Shown piece by piece: positions 33,954 through 46,630 of a DNA stretch of 64,000 nucleotides. Made by a program: the position numbers and the translations under genes. Below the pieces are notes generated by a model. That model was not told where the DNA came from, made no database searches, and saw nothing but the letters and a program-made list of their open reading frames with translations. Positions within the stretch are counted from its first letter, which is position 1, and every line of letters begins with the position of its first letter. Source of the stretch: Hymenochaete sp. R1 (Eukaryota; Basidiomycota; Agaricomycetes; Hymenochaetales; Hymenochaetaceae); NCBI GenBank assembly GCA_019400425.1, contig JAFREE010000025.1, forward strand, positions 62,001-126,000, in the 5' to 3' direction.

Positions 33954-36648
33954 TCATGCACGGCCGACGTCCTTCAATCTGCCATCTTTTACCGGAGAAA
34001 TGACGGGCAAATCCTCGTCTTCGCCTTCGTCATTGGACTCTTCCCGGTCACCTGATCTCATCCTCCTTCCGTTCAAGCAATCGGTACTCGACATATGTTC
34101 TCGGCTTGCGATGTGAAGCGGTGCACGACAATGCGCAGGAGAGTGAACTATAGCTTTAACATGTTCCAGCGTTTGACGCCAATGCGCCTTCGCCCTATCA
34201 GACGCAGTTCTTTCCAACCGTTGCCTGCTCTCTTTAGCAGCCTGAATCATGTGGTCCGTCTCTGGGTGGAGATGATTTGCGATGGAATTTTCAGGCTTCG
34301 GTCTGTTCATTTTGTTGATGTACTTTGATCCTGCAAAGCGATGAGTTCATTCGTTTTTCTTTCTTTTAAAAACGAATAGAGTAAAATCGCACCAAGCAAA
34401 TATTTTCTGACGATCGTACTCATCATCTGACCCTGCTCGTCGTCGATTATCATCTTCTGGCCTTTCAAACAGTCAAATCCATCGTGTCCTTCTGCCATGT
34501 ACTCCCGTGTGATGATGGCATACTTTCGTTCGCCATTTTCTCGTCCAACCTCTTCGTAATCCAAAAGCAAGTTAGGTGTAGAGTCACCTGCTTTATGCGC
34601 GTCTATCTTTCGTTGAGTTTGTAACGCAATGTTGAGTATACGTTGACCTTGGGGCTTCCGCGAGTCCCAGGTTACCCGAAACCCAGATATCACAGGAAAA
34701 CGCCTGAGTGGAGGCTTTCAGAAAACAATGGGACAGGTAAGGTCGGGCACGCACCCTTCTTGAGCTGGCCAGGTGCTAAGACCGGCCTCGAACGCATCCC
34801 ATATGCATTTCCCATCAAGTTCAAGAATCACAATGCTATCTTCGAAAGGAAGGATTTCCATGATGTCCCCCAGAGTAATATTACCTTCAAAAAACATCAA
34901 CATATTTTCTTCGCTCCCAAAAGGTATACTTGCCTGGGCCATAAACGGAATCCCCGCGAAGAGCGCCAGCACAGAGAAAGACGCCATCAGCTCCCTCGTA
35001 GCCCTTGTTCTGTAGTGCGTCGTCGTACGCGTGGCGAATAACATCTGCAAACCAGTTTCCGGAAGCGGACTATAAGCCCCTAAGAGATGCACCTATGGTA
35101 TTATTGGCAATAATCGAACCTCGTCTGTCCGTATAAGTTCGGATCGCAGGTCAAGTGGCGCGTCCGATTTGCATACCGATTTTTTCATGGTGTCGGAAAC
35201 AGAATCAAGTACCTTTGACAGTAGCAGTTTGAGGTCTTGCTGAGACGGTGAGTCGGGGTTGGTTTGATGTCGTTTCCCTTCAGAACGACTTTTTAGAAAT
35301 GAATGAGACACCTTTGATAAAGATAATTACACACCTTTCACGCTTTTTATGACTTTTTGTCTCACGCTCTTTTCTGGAGTTTCCACTACTTCTAACTCCA
35401 ATTCGCTAAGTTCACGGAAGTCTGTACCACTTTTGATTACGAGGACATCGCCTTCATCCAATTCGGCGCCAAGCACTTGCTGTGAGGTATCGTAGCCTTC
35501 CCATGAAGTCACACCTTTTGCTGCGTAGTAGAGGTGATCGTGTCCTCCGAGTATAAGGTCGATGCCGTGAGTTGAAGAAAATGTACCATCCTGGTAATCG
35601 GGGGACAAACACTTGGTAGCCTTTGCTAAACTGATATCCTAGCATATAGTTTAGTACGGTTCAAGCTGAAGGCGAGTAGAAGTACATTTGGTAACCTGCG
35701 ATTAAAAATCATTCAGATGATGCTGGACGTAATATTTTCATACAGAAGCTGTGTGCTCACCGAGCATGTGTCAGTGCAATGACAAGGTCGCAACCGTACT
35801 CCGGAGACGGGGTTCTCAATCGCTCTGCTAATTCCATAGCAACTTCGGCCATATCTTTGTACTTGAAATTGGACGGCCATGATGGAACAGTTGATATCCA
35901 CGCCCTGCAATTCGGTCACAGATAAGCGTGGCGATTCCGTACATCATTGACAACTGCACAACATACTTTTCAACTAGCCCTATGAATCCTATTTTCAATT
36001 CGCATCGTTCCACAATCACGAATTCGTGCAACTTCTCGGGCGTGTGTGAAGTTGTCTCATCGATTATGTTACTGAGAAGCCAAGGCTGTAAAGATAGAAT
36101 CAATGATGTTGTATTCCAGTATAGAATCTTGGAGGATTTAGGCTTACAAACTTTGTGTCATCGATCAATTTTGTAAGGTGCGGATAGCCTAGGATATGGC
36201 TGAACACAGATACCAAGCATGAGGTCTAAACTCATACGGACCGAAGTCGAAGTCGTGATTGCCTCAGTTCCGCATATCGATTAGCGCTTCACGTAGCGGC
36301 TCATAGAACAGCTCTGTGCGTACCAGTCACAGCAACATCAGGAGCTAGAAAGTTGATTACAGGCACCTTGAAAAAAATTGAATTCAACCAGTAATGGTGT
36401 CTGAGAAACTAATGAGCACGAACCATATGGCTTCCACGCGTTATTGAGCTTTCGACAGAAGGTGCAAAGAGATCTCCGGAGAATAATGTGAGGCCATCGT
36501 ATCCGCCATCGCTTCGACGTGGCCAAGTCTTGGAGATTGACTTCATCAAGTATGCGAACTGAGTTACATCGATCGTCCCACCCTGACTCTTCTGAGTATT
36601 GACTCGATAAACGTCGTTGAAATGTAAAATCGGAATCTTAGTCGTCAT
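33954..36648 (-). CDS. 5'-nucleotidase/UshA-type metallophosphatase, intracellular form
   Basis: This is a calcineurin-like phosphoesterase with the two-domain layout of 5'-nucleotidases. Metal-site blocks appear in order: ILHFNDVYRV at the N terminus, LTLFSGDLFAPS, GNHDFDFG (about 36240-36260) and DLILGGHDHLYYA. The C-terminal substrate domain shows DGVFLCAGALRGDSVYGPG, NITLGDIMEILPFEDS and SGFRVTWDSRKPQGQR. The first Met is directly before the catalytic domain, so there is no signal peptide and the enzyme is probably cytosolic, unlike the GPI-anchored animal enzyme. A charged tail of about 115 residues ending at 33954 follows the catalytic part. The join between VYGPG and NITLG needs a 49-base GC-AG intron (34885-34933). 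Substrate is not predictable. Confidence 0.88.
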
Positions 36649-36852
36649 CGTTATGGCCGTTCCGCATTCGAAGCTGTACTAGTTTGGGGGAGATGTGCTT
36701 CGCTGCGAGGTAGAGAAGCGGGTGAAGTAAACTCATTTACTCACTGGCAGACTGAAGAATCGATTGGGTGTCTGTCGATCTCGATCTGGTCGCTGGAAGT
36801 TCAAAGTCGCGGATCCGGTCCACACGCAATGCACACTCTGTTTCCTGCATTC
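36649..36852. promoter_or_regulatory. Divergent promoter: metallophosphatase and DUF4211 gene
   Basis: Start codons on opposite strands are separated by 204 bases, so this interval must contain both promoters. No TATA box is obvious. Confidence 0.5.
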
Positions 36853-38793
36853 ATGTCTTCTCGTACTACCAAAAAATCCCCAAGAAAGTATCGCCAACAA
36901 ACTCTGCTTTCTCAGTTCTTATCAAGCCCTCCCGTATCACCCAATGAGTCTTCACGCAAAGCGGACTCGAAGGGAAAGAAAGGGAACGCGTCGCGACGCG
37001 ACGAATCTCCAAAGCGCCCCTCTTCAGAGATGGAGTCCGACGATGGTGCAAAGCCCGTGAAGCGATCTCAAAACATGAAGACAAGGCCCCTATGTGTCCA
37101 TGATGACGATGACATACGCAATGATAGTGATAGTAGTGACGTTGGAAAGATTAAATTTGAGCCTCAGAAGGTATCTTCGTTTACGACATCCGAGCACTCA
37201 GAGGGTCAAGTTTCAGTCTCAAGTGCAGGCAAACGAAAACGCATCGTAGACTCTGACTCCTCGGGTGACGATGACCCAAAACCCAGACGCCGGCGAGCCC
37301 GTGAGGCGCGACCACTGAGCAGTTCTGAGATTGAGGAACCATCAAGGACGAGCCGAATCACTAAACGAAGGAAACCCGCAGTGGAAAGTGATGAAGAAGA
37401 GGACTTGCTTGATGGCATAGACGAAGATAGTGAGCATGCCAATGCTCACGCTATTCTCAATTACAGAACTCCCCAGAAATTATCGATTCTCGTCTTCGTA
37501 CTCCAATTAAAAAGAGCAGGTTTCAAGAAAACTTAGATAGGATAAAAAGTAAGCAGGAAGATTTACATCTACGATCGTGCTATCTATCTGACGCTTTTTT
37601 TTTTGATATTAGGAAGGAAACAGGGCATCTGGAACAGTGAGCCGGAAGCCGAGTCAGACCTAGAAGACGAAGACGATGAACCATCAGTAATACCTGGAGC
37701 CAGACCTCGCCGAGGTAGCGATGCCTTAGAAGTGTCCGACGCAGAGGGAGGAGGCAGTGATGAGGATGATATCGATAACTTTATCATTGAAGATGAAGAC
37801 GATGGTGTACAGACAGCTATCCTTCCAGCAGAGTTCAGCATGAACTCGCATCAAGATCTTTCACGTCACTTCAAGATCGTTTGCCAATACCTTGTCCACC
37901 TGACAACCACTCCTCTCCAGGTGCGAGCTCGGAAAGCAGATAAACTTTTGAAAGGTACCTGCAAGTTACTTGATTCTATATGACGTTTTTCTTATTATTT
38001 TGCCTCAGACGAATACTTCTCCATGCCATTAAATATCGCAAGACGAAAATTATCAGATCTTCGAGAATCAGTGGCATCATCTGTGTGGAGACCCGACTTT
38101 AGAAAAGCCCTTCAGAAATACCCAATCATGCATATGCTCGGTCTTGATTTCGCTGTTCCTCATTGCGATGCATGTCACTTAGGTGGCCGCTTGGTGAGTG
38201 CCCAATAAATACCGTTTATATTTATAACGCCTGTTAACGATGAGTCTCAAGTCCAAATTTCGAGGACAAATGGACGGTGATCCTTACGACCGCAAAATAT
38301 ATCAGGTAAGGAACATTGTGGAGCGCTCTGCATACACTTTTAACTGTGGAATTACCCAGCCTGAACCTGATCGATCTTCGAGTTGCGATTCAGTCGAAGA
38401 CGAAGAAAGCACAGGTCCCCCGGACTTCCATCTTGGCAGATTCTGCGCAGCAAGGACGCAGATATATCACGAACTCTGTCACTGGGAGGTAATTTTCTTT
38501 GTCTTATCAGTTGTTTCATGTGATTCACATCTTGTTATGTTATTTTCAAGATCGAACTGTTCCGTGTCCTCTCGCAGGAGGTCGATGTACTCCATAATCC
38601 GAATCGTGGTTTCGTAAAGGTCTCATACACCAGAAATGTTTGCCCTCCTGAAGATACTTCCGATGCAGATCAGGTTATGGAGTGGCTGGATGATCGAGGG
38701 ATAATTAATACCGAATGGATGAAGGTAAAGGGGCTGATGACAAAGGCTGCAAATCTGGAGGTCGAAGCGAAGAGGGGATCAGTAGATGATTGA
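36853..38793 (+). CDS. DUF4211-domain nuclear protein (CCDC82-like)
   Basis: The N-terminal half is low-complexity and charged. It has alternating acidic (VDSDSSGDDD, VESDEEEDLLDGIDEDS) and basic (KPRRRRAREARP, TKRRKPA) runs, as in many nuclear chromatin-associated proteins. A second acidic block (DNFIIEDEDDG) leads into the DUF4211 domain. That domain includes FSMNSHQDLSRHFKIVCQYL, SVWRPDFRKALQKYPIMHML, CDACHLGGR and ARTQIYHELCHWE, then VKVSYTRNVCPPEDTSD. The Cys pair CDAC could bind metal. At the start, after MSSRTTKKSPRKY, lies RQQTLLSQFLSSP, which resembles a PCNA-interacting box. Five or more introns interrupt the gene. Function is unknown. A Met at 36829 would add eight residues. Confidence 0.82.
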
Positions 38794-39043
38794 GCTTTCT
38801 TTCTTTACCCGCGATTGCGCTTGCGCTTGTATAAGTTCCATCGATATCGGACGCCAAGTTATTTTGATTTCCCAGCAGTAAAAGCTGTGATGTAGGATAG
38901 TCTGGATTGCATACCATAATAATAATACATGTGTACAGGTCGAATAGTTGCAAAGGGAGGGGAAGGGAATAAGTTAGGTTAATAAAAATATGTAAAATGC
39001 AACAAAGAAAGTCGTGGAAAGGAAAAGAGAGAGTGACGGTCCA

Positions 39044-42000
39044 TCAAGATCGTTCGCTTGGGGGTCTCCTATTTATTCGTCGTAATTCATGCCAAATGTC
39101 CGATCCACCTTTCTCTAATAAACTGGGTTGATTGGAAGTGAGAGTCGGACGTGCTGTCGTGAGCTTGGTCATCCGATGAGCCAACGGCCGACGCCTTGCC
39201 CCAATTTTGGAAGATCCGGTGGTGCTCACCACGTCATCATCTGCGTGGATAGACGTAGGTTTTTCAGATAGAAGCATTTCGGAGACAGCCTTCTCAGAAA
39301 GCTTCTCTTCGGGCATTGGGCTGTCAGTTCGAAGTGTCGTCGTCTTCGCTGTTGTTACTGAAGGAGTTGAACGCAAGGCGCCACGTAAGGCAGAGTGTAC
39401 CGGGAGTGATTTTCGCGGGGCTCCGCTTGGAAGTCGCAGGTATCTTGCACGACTGATAGAAGTCTTAGCCTATGAATGTGAAAAAAAAGAAGGAACGATG
39501 AACGTACGCAACAGCCTTTAGAGCAATTTTTGTCCTGTAAGCCTGTGCCCATTTATCTAGAGCACGACCGAGGGCCCTTCTGCCATCCAGTTTCCTAGCT
39601 TTCCTAGCTTGAAAAGCCTTTGGCATCTGCCCACGCCACTTCCTCCAAATTTTCATCTTAAGCCTCGAAGAATCGAACTGTAAGGCAGGAATAGACTGCA
39701 AAGGAAGAATGATTAATTTCAAACATGGCGGCATACACACAAGGGCACACCTTGGTTCTTGAATGCCAGATCAGATACGCTTCGTACACGCGGTTCTTTT
39801 GGTTCTGCGCAGCAAAGATTTGTTCCTGGAGAGACAGTGAGGGATCGAATATTGTATAAAAGCGGCAATCATACCAGAGGCCGGAGCCGTTCAGCCTTGA
39901 AACGTTCACGCCAACCGTCCCAAGACCTTTCAACGAGCGCCAGCTTGAACTCCTCTTCTCTCTCCTGGAGTACCACTTTCCGATGTCGGCTGGTCTTTGT
40001 GAGAGCGTACCACCTGGAAAACATTCTCCTTAAAGTTTCTAGGGAAAAGGTTATAATTATGAACCCTTTGACCAAATATATGTCATACCTTCGCGCTTCA
40101 CGTATTGATAACTTTGCAAGAGACGTAGATCATCCGAATGACGTTTCGAGATTGCTTTCCACTGCTCATAAGAGTGACTAATCTATTGGTAAGCAGCAGA
40201 ATCAAATAATTTAGAAGGAGACAATCATGCGTACTTCAGAATGTTTAGATCGTGTCTTTCCGTAACCTCGAGTTCCCTGAGTTTTATTGCAATCACTCGG
40301 TTCGTCCAAGTACCCAAAGTTTTCCTCAGTAAACACTACACGAAAATTGTATTAGTCAGATTCAATAAAGTAGACCGGCACGCACAGCCGAGGAAAATTC
40401 TTGGAATTGTTGAAGAGCATTTTGAACGGCTCTCGTACGAAGGGCTTTCGAGCGCCAGCCTACCCAGACAAAAGATATTAGTCTGTAAATACCAACAACA
40501 CAGACACGAACTTAACTCACAGTCAAAGCTCTTCTTCAGAGATTTCAGGTTCACGACCTGCACCTTTGATTCCCTCTTCTTCGCCTCGACCATATCTTTC
40601 CATCTCTGCCACCCGTTTTTCAGCAGAAGATATTTCCGAGCAACTTTCGCGTGCTTTGCCATTTTCAATTTGATCCGAAGCTGCACACGCCAAACTAGTA
40701 GGAATCTATGGACTAGAATATCTTCATCGTATCGAATAGCCTGCAGCTGTAAGTTACACTTCATGGCAAAGTGATGTCGCCAACGATCGAAGGCGAGTCG
40801 AGTGAGGACGGACGATGGCCGATTTCTGAACGCTATGGCTCGTGCTGTTGCCAGCTATTTAGTATCAAGCGTTCTTACATGCAGAGTGAAGACATACATT
40901 CATTCGTTTTGTTCTCAACCAATCTCAACTTCAATTTGGTCCATGCGGCGAGCAAAGTTCGATTGCTCATAGCTCGATCCATGAGCCGACCACGTTCTCG
41001 AGCAATCCACACACGGAAGATGGCTATTAAAAGAATGCCGTCCTGACGTATCCTGTACTTATCGGCTTTGTGTTCCAGTTCCTACTGGATGTGTTAGTGA
41101 CTTCACACTCGGGAACCATGTTGGTCCTCTTACCCGATGACGAAATTGCTTTATTTTCCATAATCGATAAATTTCTTTTTTGATTACGCGATCGCGGAAC
41201 TGATCTGCCTTGTGGTTTACAGACCTGTGAAAGGATATCACCATCAGCCATCGCTATCGCTGCATGAGTTCTTAGCCACAGAGCTTTAGAAACTCACATC
41301 CTCCGCTGCCAGATTTGCAGTGCAGTACCTTTCAGACGTACATCCACTGTCGCGCTCAACGCCCGTTCTTTCTCATTTAGAGTCGTCTTCAACTTCCAAA
41401 GCTCCCAGAGACGATAGACCTGATTACCCTCTTGGTTTTGAAGAAGTTGATTTGCGACTAGTTCTTGATGATCTATCTTGACTAAAGCCCTTGACCAGGT
41501 ATGCAGCATTTTGTAAACGAGTCTTCGTTCATAACGCATGTCAGCGATTTGAATTTCGTGTCCTCTTCGCCAGATCTGATAAAGTCTCAATCACGTCAAG
41601 CCCATCATCAAAATTGTTCTGCTTACCATCCAAGCATTGCTTGTGATCCTCCTATCCCGTTTCTTCTTCATAAAAGCCATCCGACGTCTCATGTCGTCTT
41701 TCCATTTTGAAGTCTGACGCGACATCATCTTCCTTTGCCAACGAGCAAGCATACGACGCATAATGTACGTATCATGCATTCTTTCTATTTCCAGGTAGCC
41801 CTGCTGACGTTTCTCGTGGTGGGTTTTCCATTTGTGGAAGCTAGTCTCAACAAGAGACACGTCGTATTCTTCTGAAACCCTTTCATTCATAGTCTAATGT
41901 ATAGTTAGTAAGTCAAATCCTAGCACTTGAAAAAAGGACTCACGTGGACCCATCGTAATGCTGAAACCCATACTTGCCAGCAACGCTCGAGGAGCATCAC

Positions 42001-43176
42001 TTCCCGAAATCTATCTGCCTCCTTCTCGTCGCGCACGGCCTTGACCTTGTTCCACGTTTCTTCATCGTCTTTGGTTTCGTCTTGTGATTCGTCCAACCTG
42101 GGAGTGGGCTTAACTCGAGAAACGCCTTTTAATTTGGAGGTATCTTTCTGGAGTGGGTATGAGGATGTAATTTGTGCATGCTTCTGCGGAGGCGGCGGCG
42201 TAGATGTGCGAGTAAGCAAGTCGTTCGAAAACTCCGAACCACCGTTCAAAATCGTTTGGGGTCTCCTCGCCCTCACAGGCAGGAATTGAGAAATTGAGGG
42301 CATAGGCAACTTTGAGGAGTCGGCAAGCATTTTTTGAAGGCCCACCTTCGTAGCTCTTGATGGCGGTGGATCTCTATGTGCGAATCTCTGCGGCCCGGTT
42401 GTAGAATCTGAGGCCCCCGTCTCGGCATCGTCGTCGTCCGCTTTTTGAGTCCCGTCGCTCTCAGTTTCCGTAGCCTCCGACTGTCCGTCCGCAGTCTGCT
42501 CCTCTGAATGTTCCTGCTCCGAATGGGAACTGGACAGCTGCGACGAATCGTCATCGTGTGAATGTACGGTCAAGGCGTCTCGATCGTACACAGAAAGAGG
42601 CTCCTTCGATGGGCCGGGTCTCCCGAGTCCAGCTCTCCTTTGACCAAAAGTTTGCAAACCAACGTATGCGCCAGATTCTGGTTCATTCCTTAGAGACTTT
42701 TGCCTCGCGACATGAAGGTTTGACATAGCTTGACGCGATAATCTAGCAGGCCGTGGCTGCGAGCTCTGCGCACTGGAGAATGATTCGTCCATAGTGTTAT
42801 CTTGTTTCGAGATCCCACCATATCCCTGTTGAGCCTTTATCGTATCCCACTTGGTTCCCCAGTCATGGCCCCTCACCACACCCAGCTTCAGCAAAATTTT
42901 GTAGTATATCACGTCGTTCGACGCGTCCATGCCCTTCTCATGCAGGACCTCGTTGTAGGCCTTGAAGACCGTAAGGAAGGTCGTTGCAGACCTCGGAGAT
43001 CGACCAATGATTTCGTCGATAAGAGCGACATCCCTCTGCGTGAGACCAGTCAATGCAGCAGACACAGATGAAATGGCACTGGAAGTGGTTATGTCGATAG
43101 AGTTCAGATTTGGTGCAGTAGTCCGAGGTCTGGGAGTACTACGGGGAGAAGCGCGAGCGGTGTAAAAGGTCGACAT
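39044..43176 (-). CDS. SFI1: Sfi1-type spindle pole body / half-bridge protein
   Basis: Sfi1 forms long centrin-binding filaments in the half-bridge of the spindle pole body. The N-terminal 400 residues are mostly disordered. They contain an ordered segment (TQRDVALIDEIIGRSPRSAT, then TFLTVFKAYNEVLHEKGMD). From about 42.0 kb leftwards, successive exons encode repeated short helices with the Sfi1 pattern of a conserved Leu, Phe or Trp and Trp-Lys/Arg. Examples are CWQVWVSALRWVHV, SFHKWKTHHEKRQQ, MLARWQRKMM, LWKIKQFRHRVR, GWQRWKDMVEAKKR and SWDGWRERFKAERL. The C terminus is Ser/Thr-rich and ends RRINRRPPSERS. The repeat motifs support the call. The number of centrin sites cannot be counted exactly because many of the introns were not placed. 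Confidence 0.83.
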
Positions 43177-43565
43177 TCCTGAGCTTTCATGGATGAGGCT
43201 CTACGCTTGACCTTGACGCTGTGGTGCACGTGCGAGAAAGAAGTAAGCAGAAGAAAAGTCGAGACGAGAATTTGGAAGTGGGGAAGGGAAGGAAGGACAG
43301 GAAGGACTCAAGAGGGAGACTGCCACGCGCACGCGCTAAGTTAAGCCGGTGTAGCCACGCCAGTCGCGCCATCACGTGCGTAATTACGATTCGATTTACG
43401 AAATAAAATATCGTTGAAATTTGAAAACAAGACAACTTGAGCAATCGCATACAGATGAAAGGTGCAGGTACAACATAGAAGGCGCGAGCATAAATTTGAA
43501 CTACAATTACGGAGAATTTTTAAATAAAGGTTCACGTAGAAAAAGGATATACGCCATGTATTATG
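43177..43565. promoter_or_regulatory. SFI1 upstream region
   Basis: This 389-base stretch lies upstream of SFI1 and downstream of the zinc-finger/coiled-coil gene. It should include the SFI1 promoter. The part nearest the latter's stop is AT-rich. No element is recognised. Confidence 0.35.
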
Positions 43566-46138
43566 CTATAAATGCCTGAGTGAATTAATGTATGAATCCT
43601 TATTGATAGGGTTTGTGCGACGTGCTTTATCCAAGGGCGGTCGTGGAAGGATCCCTTTTCGTTCTAAATCAGTTCGTTTTTCGCGTATGGCGGTGCTCAT
43701 ACCAACTGCAAAAGGTAAAAGGCATTGGGTAAGATTATTTACCACCTCTTCCAGAGCTGCTGGTACGTTATCTTCCACGTTTTTGGAGGTAGCGACGGCG
43801 TCGCTCAGTGCGGCCTTACGGATCGTCGGTAGTATGTGTTCCGCGATCGAATCGATAAGGGTATCCAGTCCGGCTGTCCGATTCTCGTCAGATTGGCGTT
43901 GCAGGTCATGAACCTGAGCCCTGATCTCTTCCAATTTCGCAGTTGTAATTTTGTACAGTTGCATTAGATGTTGCAACTGTATTTCCCGTTTGGTCCACAT
44001 ACCATCAATCTTGCCAAAAAGATGAGTATAAGGTCACCAAAAGTTTGAGGTCGAAATCACCTGTTGTCTTCCTGCATAAAGTTCCCTCATAACCTCGCCC
44101 CATCTCGCCCTCTCAGCCATCATAGTGTATACATCTCCCAGAGTATCACCTAAAATGCCAATATCGTTGGATAGTGTCGCCTGCTTGCCTTGAAAACCGT
44201 CGAGTTGAGTGGAAATCGCTTGTAACATCCCTTCTTTGAGCAAACTTTCCTCAAATACGCTCGGACGGCCTCGCAATATATCTTGAGAAATATCCGTTTC
44301 CAGCCTGTCGGAAAGGTCGTTTTTCCTCTCTTCGATAGCTGATAGTTTTGATTGCAACTCGTTCCAGGCACTTGTCTGCCTTTCAGACTCGGCTTCCTCT
44401 CCGGAATCTGTTTCTGTATCCGATGCAGCCATAGCCTTTAGAAAAATGGTTAAGGGATCTTGGGCTTACTGAAATTAATGTACTGACCATGTGGTCCACA
44501 ACCTCCCTTAGTTCGTCCAGTCGCTTTTTCATTTGCTCCAATTGTTGCTCAATAGACATCAGCTCGCTACTCTGGCCCTGTCGCATTGGAACATCTTCCA
44601 ACATGCCCACAGGGAAACCAAGTCCCTGCTCAAATCCCTTCAATTCTGAAAGGGCTCGTTCAAATAGCTGGCATTGGCGCTCATCACGCCGTTTCAGCTT
44701 TCCTTTTGAATTTTCCAAAAGTCGATGGCCTCCTTGTGCCGTTTTTGTATATATGCTTGAAGTTTGTGCGGCACGAAAGTCCCTAGTCTCAAGTCGAGAT
44801 CTCGCTGAGCGTTCCTGTGTTTCCAATGCACGAATTATCAAGCTATGTTTCGTTAGATTCTCAATCTTAGCTGAGAGAATCCACAATAACTCACCGCACG
44901 TACCGATCCCATGTACGTTTCACATCTCGACACGAAGCAGAGCTCCGCGCACTCACAGACGGACTTCTACTATAAATGAGAGGCGTGTTCTGGCGGAGTG
45001 GTGAGCCCTTAGGAAGGAAGAGGGGTGTACTCGGAGCCGTTGTTTCCCTCTCAAACCTCCGGTCTAGTTTCATTGTAGCTGGCACATCATCCAAAATCAA
45101 GGGAGAATCGCAGACTGTCCCGGATGTGATCATGACGTTTTCATCTGTAGTTGAGAGCGGACTTTCCAAATCCAATCGAATCCGTTTATTAGGAATTGAA
45201 AGAGGCTGCAAGTCTGTATCAGGACGTTTGAATGGGAGATTTTTTCCTCGAGAAACTGCAACAGGCACTTGAGGGACGGTGATGTCGATTTCTGAGTCGC
45301 CGGTAGGAACATTGAAAATATTGGCCTGGACATCTGTACTTTCATTGAGCACGGGATTCTCCGGGTCTGCCCACGAATCCTGGTTCGAATCTGAATGAAG
45401 ATCATAAGGGAAATCAAGGTAAGAGGCAAAGTTCAAGTGCACATACCCGGTGGCGATGCATCTCGATGGATTGCTGATTTAGTGATTAACAATTTAATTC
45501 CGCATAAGCGTCACAGTGATACATAGATACAGATGCTTACAACCAGGTTCATCGGAGGGATACGACAAGGACATGTCACTGCTGCATGATGCCATACGGG
45601 TTGAAGAAGCTTGTGCCTTCGATTGAACCTTACTGGGGACAAATTTGATCTTGGATGGTTTAGATAAAACGGCGATGGCGACAGGTTCGGCAGCTTCAAC
45701 TGCTGTTCGAAGTTGGACTCGGGTACTGATTTTCGCCCCCTCACTGCAAGGCACCGGTTCAGCCCGCGTAGAGCCAATATCAACAGGTGGACGTCGGGAC
45801 GGGGCGGTAGACTCATTCCAAGCAGGCTTGGTCCTAGAGCGTCCTTGGAAGCCCTTCTGGGTGTTTATAGGCAAGGGTGTCAGAGACAGATATAGATCGA
45901 AAGATCCGACATACGCACTGAAGTTCCTTTCTTCTCCTTCTCTGAGCTCGGTGCAATGCTCCACTTGGGTTCACTGGGATGTACAAATGCGCATCCACAA
46001 CCAAGCTTCGGACATCCATAACCGACAACGGAGCCGTCATCATTGTAATGCTGGGATAAATAATGTGATTCAGCCTTTCTGCCACTCGCTTAACACAAAC
46101 TTGAACCTGAAGCTCACCCGGCAGCGTATAAGCGGCAT
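43566..46138 (-). CDS. Hypothetical protein with CCCH-like N terminus and long coiled coil
   Basis: I do not recognise the full-length family. The start MPLIRCR, spliced to HYNDDGSVVGYG, leads into CPKLGCGCAFVHPSEPKW, which resembles a CCCH zinc finger with its typical FVHP and trailing Trp. The spacing (about C-x13-C-x6-C-x3-H) is longer than the common form. A disordered middle of about 300 residues contains KPSKIKFVPSKVQSK and PNKRIRLDLESPL, possible nuclear-localisation sequence. From about 44.9 to 43.6 kb the protein is strongly helical and coiled-coil (LMSIEQQLEQMKKRLDELRE, TAKLEEIRAQVHDLQRQSDE). It ends GILPRPPLDKARRTNPINK and a short tail. At least six introns were inferred. The layout suggests a nuclear scaffold or RNA-binding adaptor, but that is inference only. 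Confidence 0.7.
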
Positions 46139-46630
46139 CGCGTCTTAGAAAGTAGCAGACAGCGCGACGAATGCACAGTTCGATGCGCACCACAAAATAT
46201 CTATAGCAGACAGGGAAGTGATGATGAAAGGGAAGACTGAGCGACTGCTATTTATGAGGAGAGGAGGAGCCAATTTAGTGCGCGACGCGATGCTCTTTGT
46301 ATGCTTTTATTTGTTCGCGTGTATCTTGATCGGCGTAAGAAGTGGCTGAACAGTCGAATTCCGTGATTGTTCGACTCAAAGTTGATTGGATAGCGTTCAC
46401 AAATGCTGCGTCGAAGCCACGTGTTTTCAAATCCCAGGATACCCGAAACATTATAGCGATTAAAACGATAACAATCACGGTGTGAGGTGCACAATGCCTT
46501 TCACGTCGACGACTAATGAAGCTTAGAAAAACGCAAACAATACAAATCCAAGAACTCGGCTTCTTACAAAGAGAATACCACTTAAATGCTATAACTACAC
46601 ATTATAATCATACAATCAAAAGGTTTGTGC
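46139..46630. other. Intergenic between RMD5 and the CCCH-like gene
   Basis: Nearly 500 bases between two minus-strand genes. It should hold the RMD5 3' untranslated region and the next gene's promoter. A minus-strand frame (about 46275-46478) reads like a short membrane protein but has no ATG at a sensible place, so it is not called as a gene. Confidence 0.4.

Noticed and set aside
352..36648. Idea of a metabolic gene cluster linking the terpene synthase, ene-reductase and DLD1
   Set aside because: The genes are separated by empty or repeat-rich DNA and by unrelated housekeeping genes, and no shared regulatory motif was found.
46275..46478. Minus-strand frame resembling a small membrane protein (VIVIVLIAIMFRVSWDLKTRG)
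   Set aside because: The frame begins at GTG, its only ATG is inside the hydrophobic part, and no upstream exon could be joined. It lies in the RMD5 3' region.
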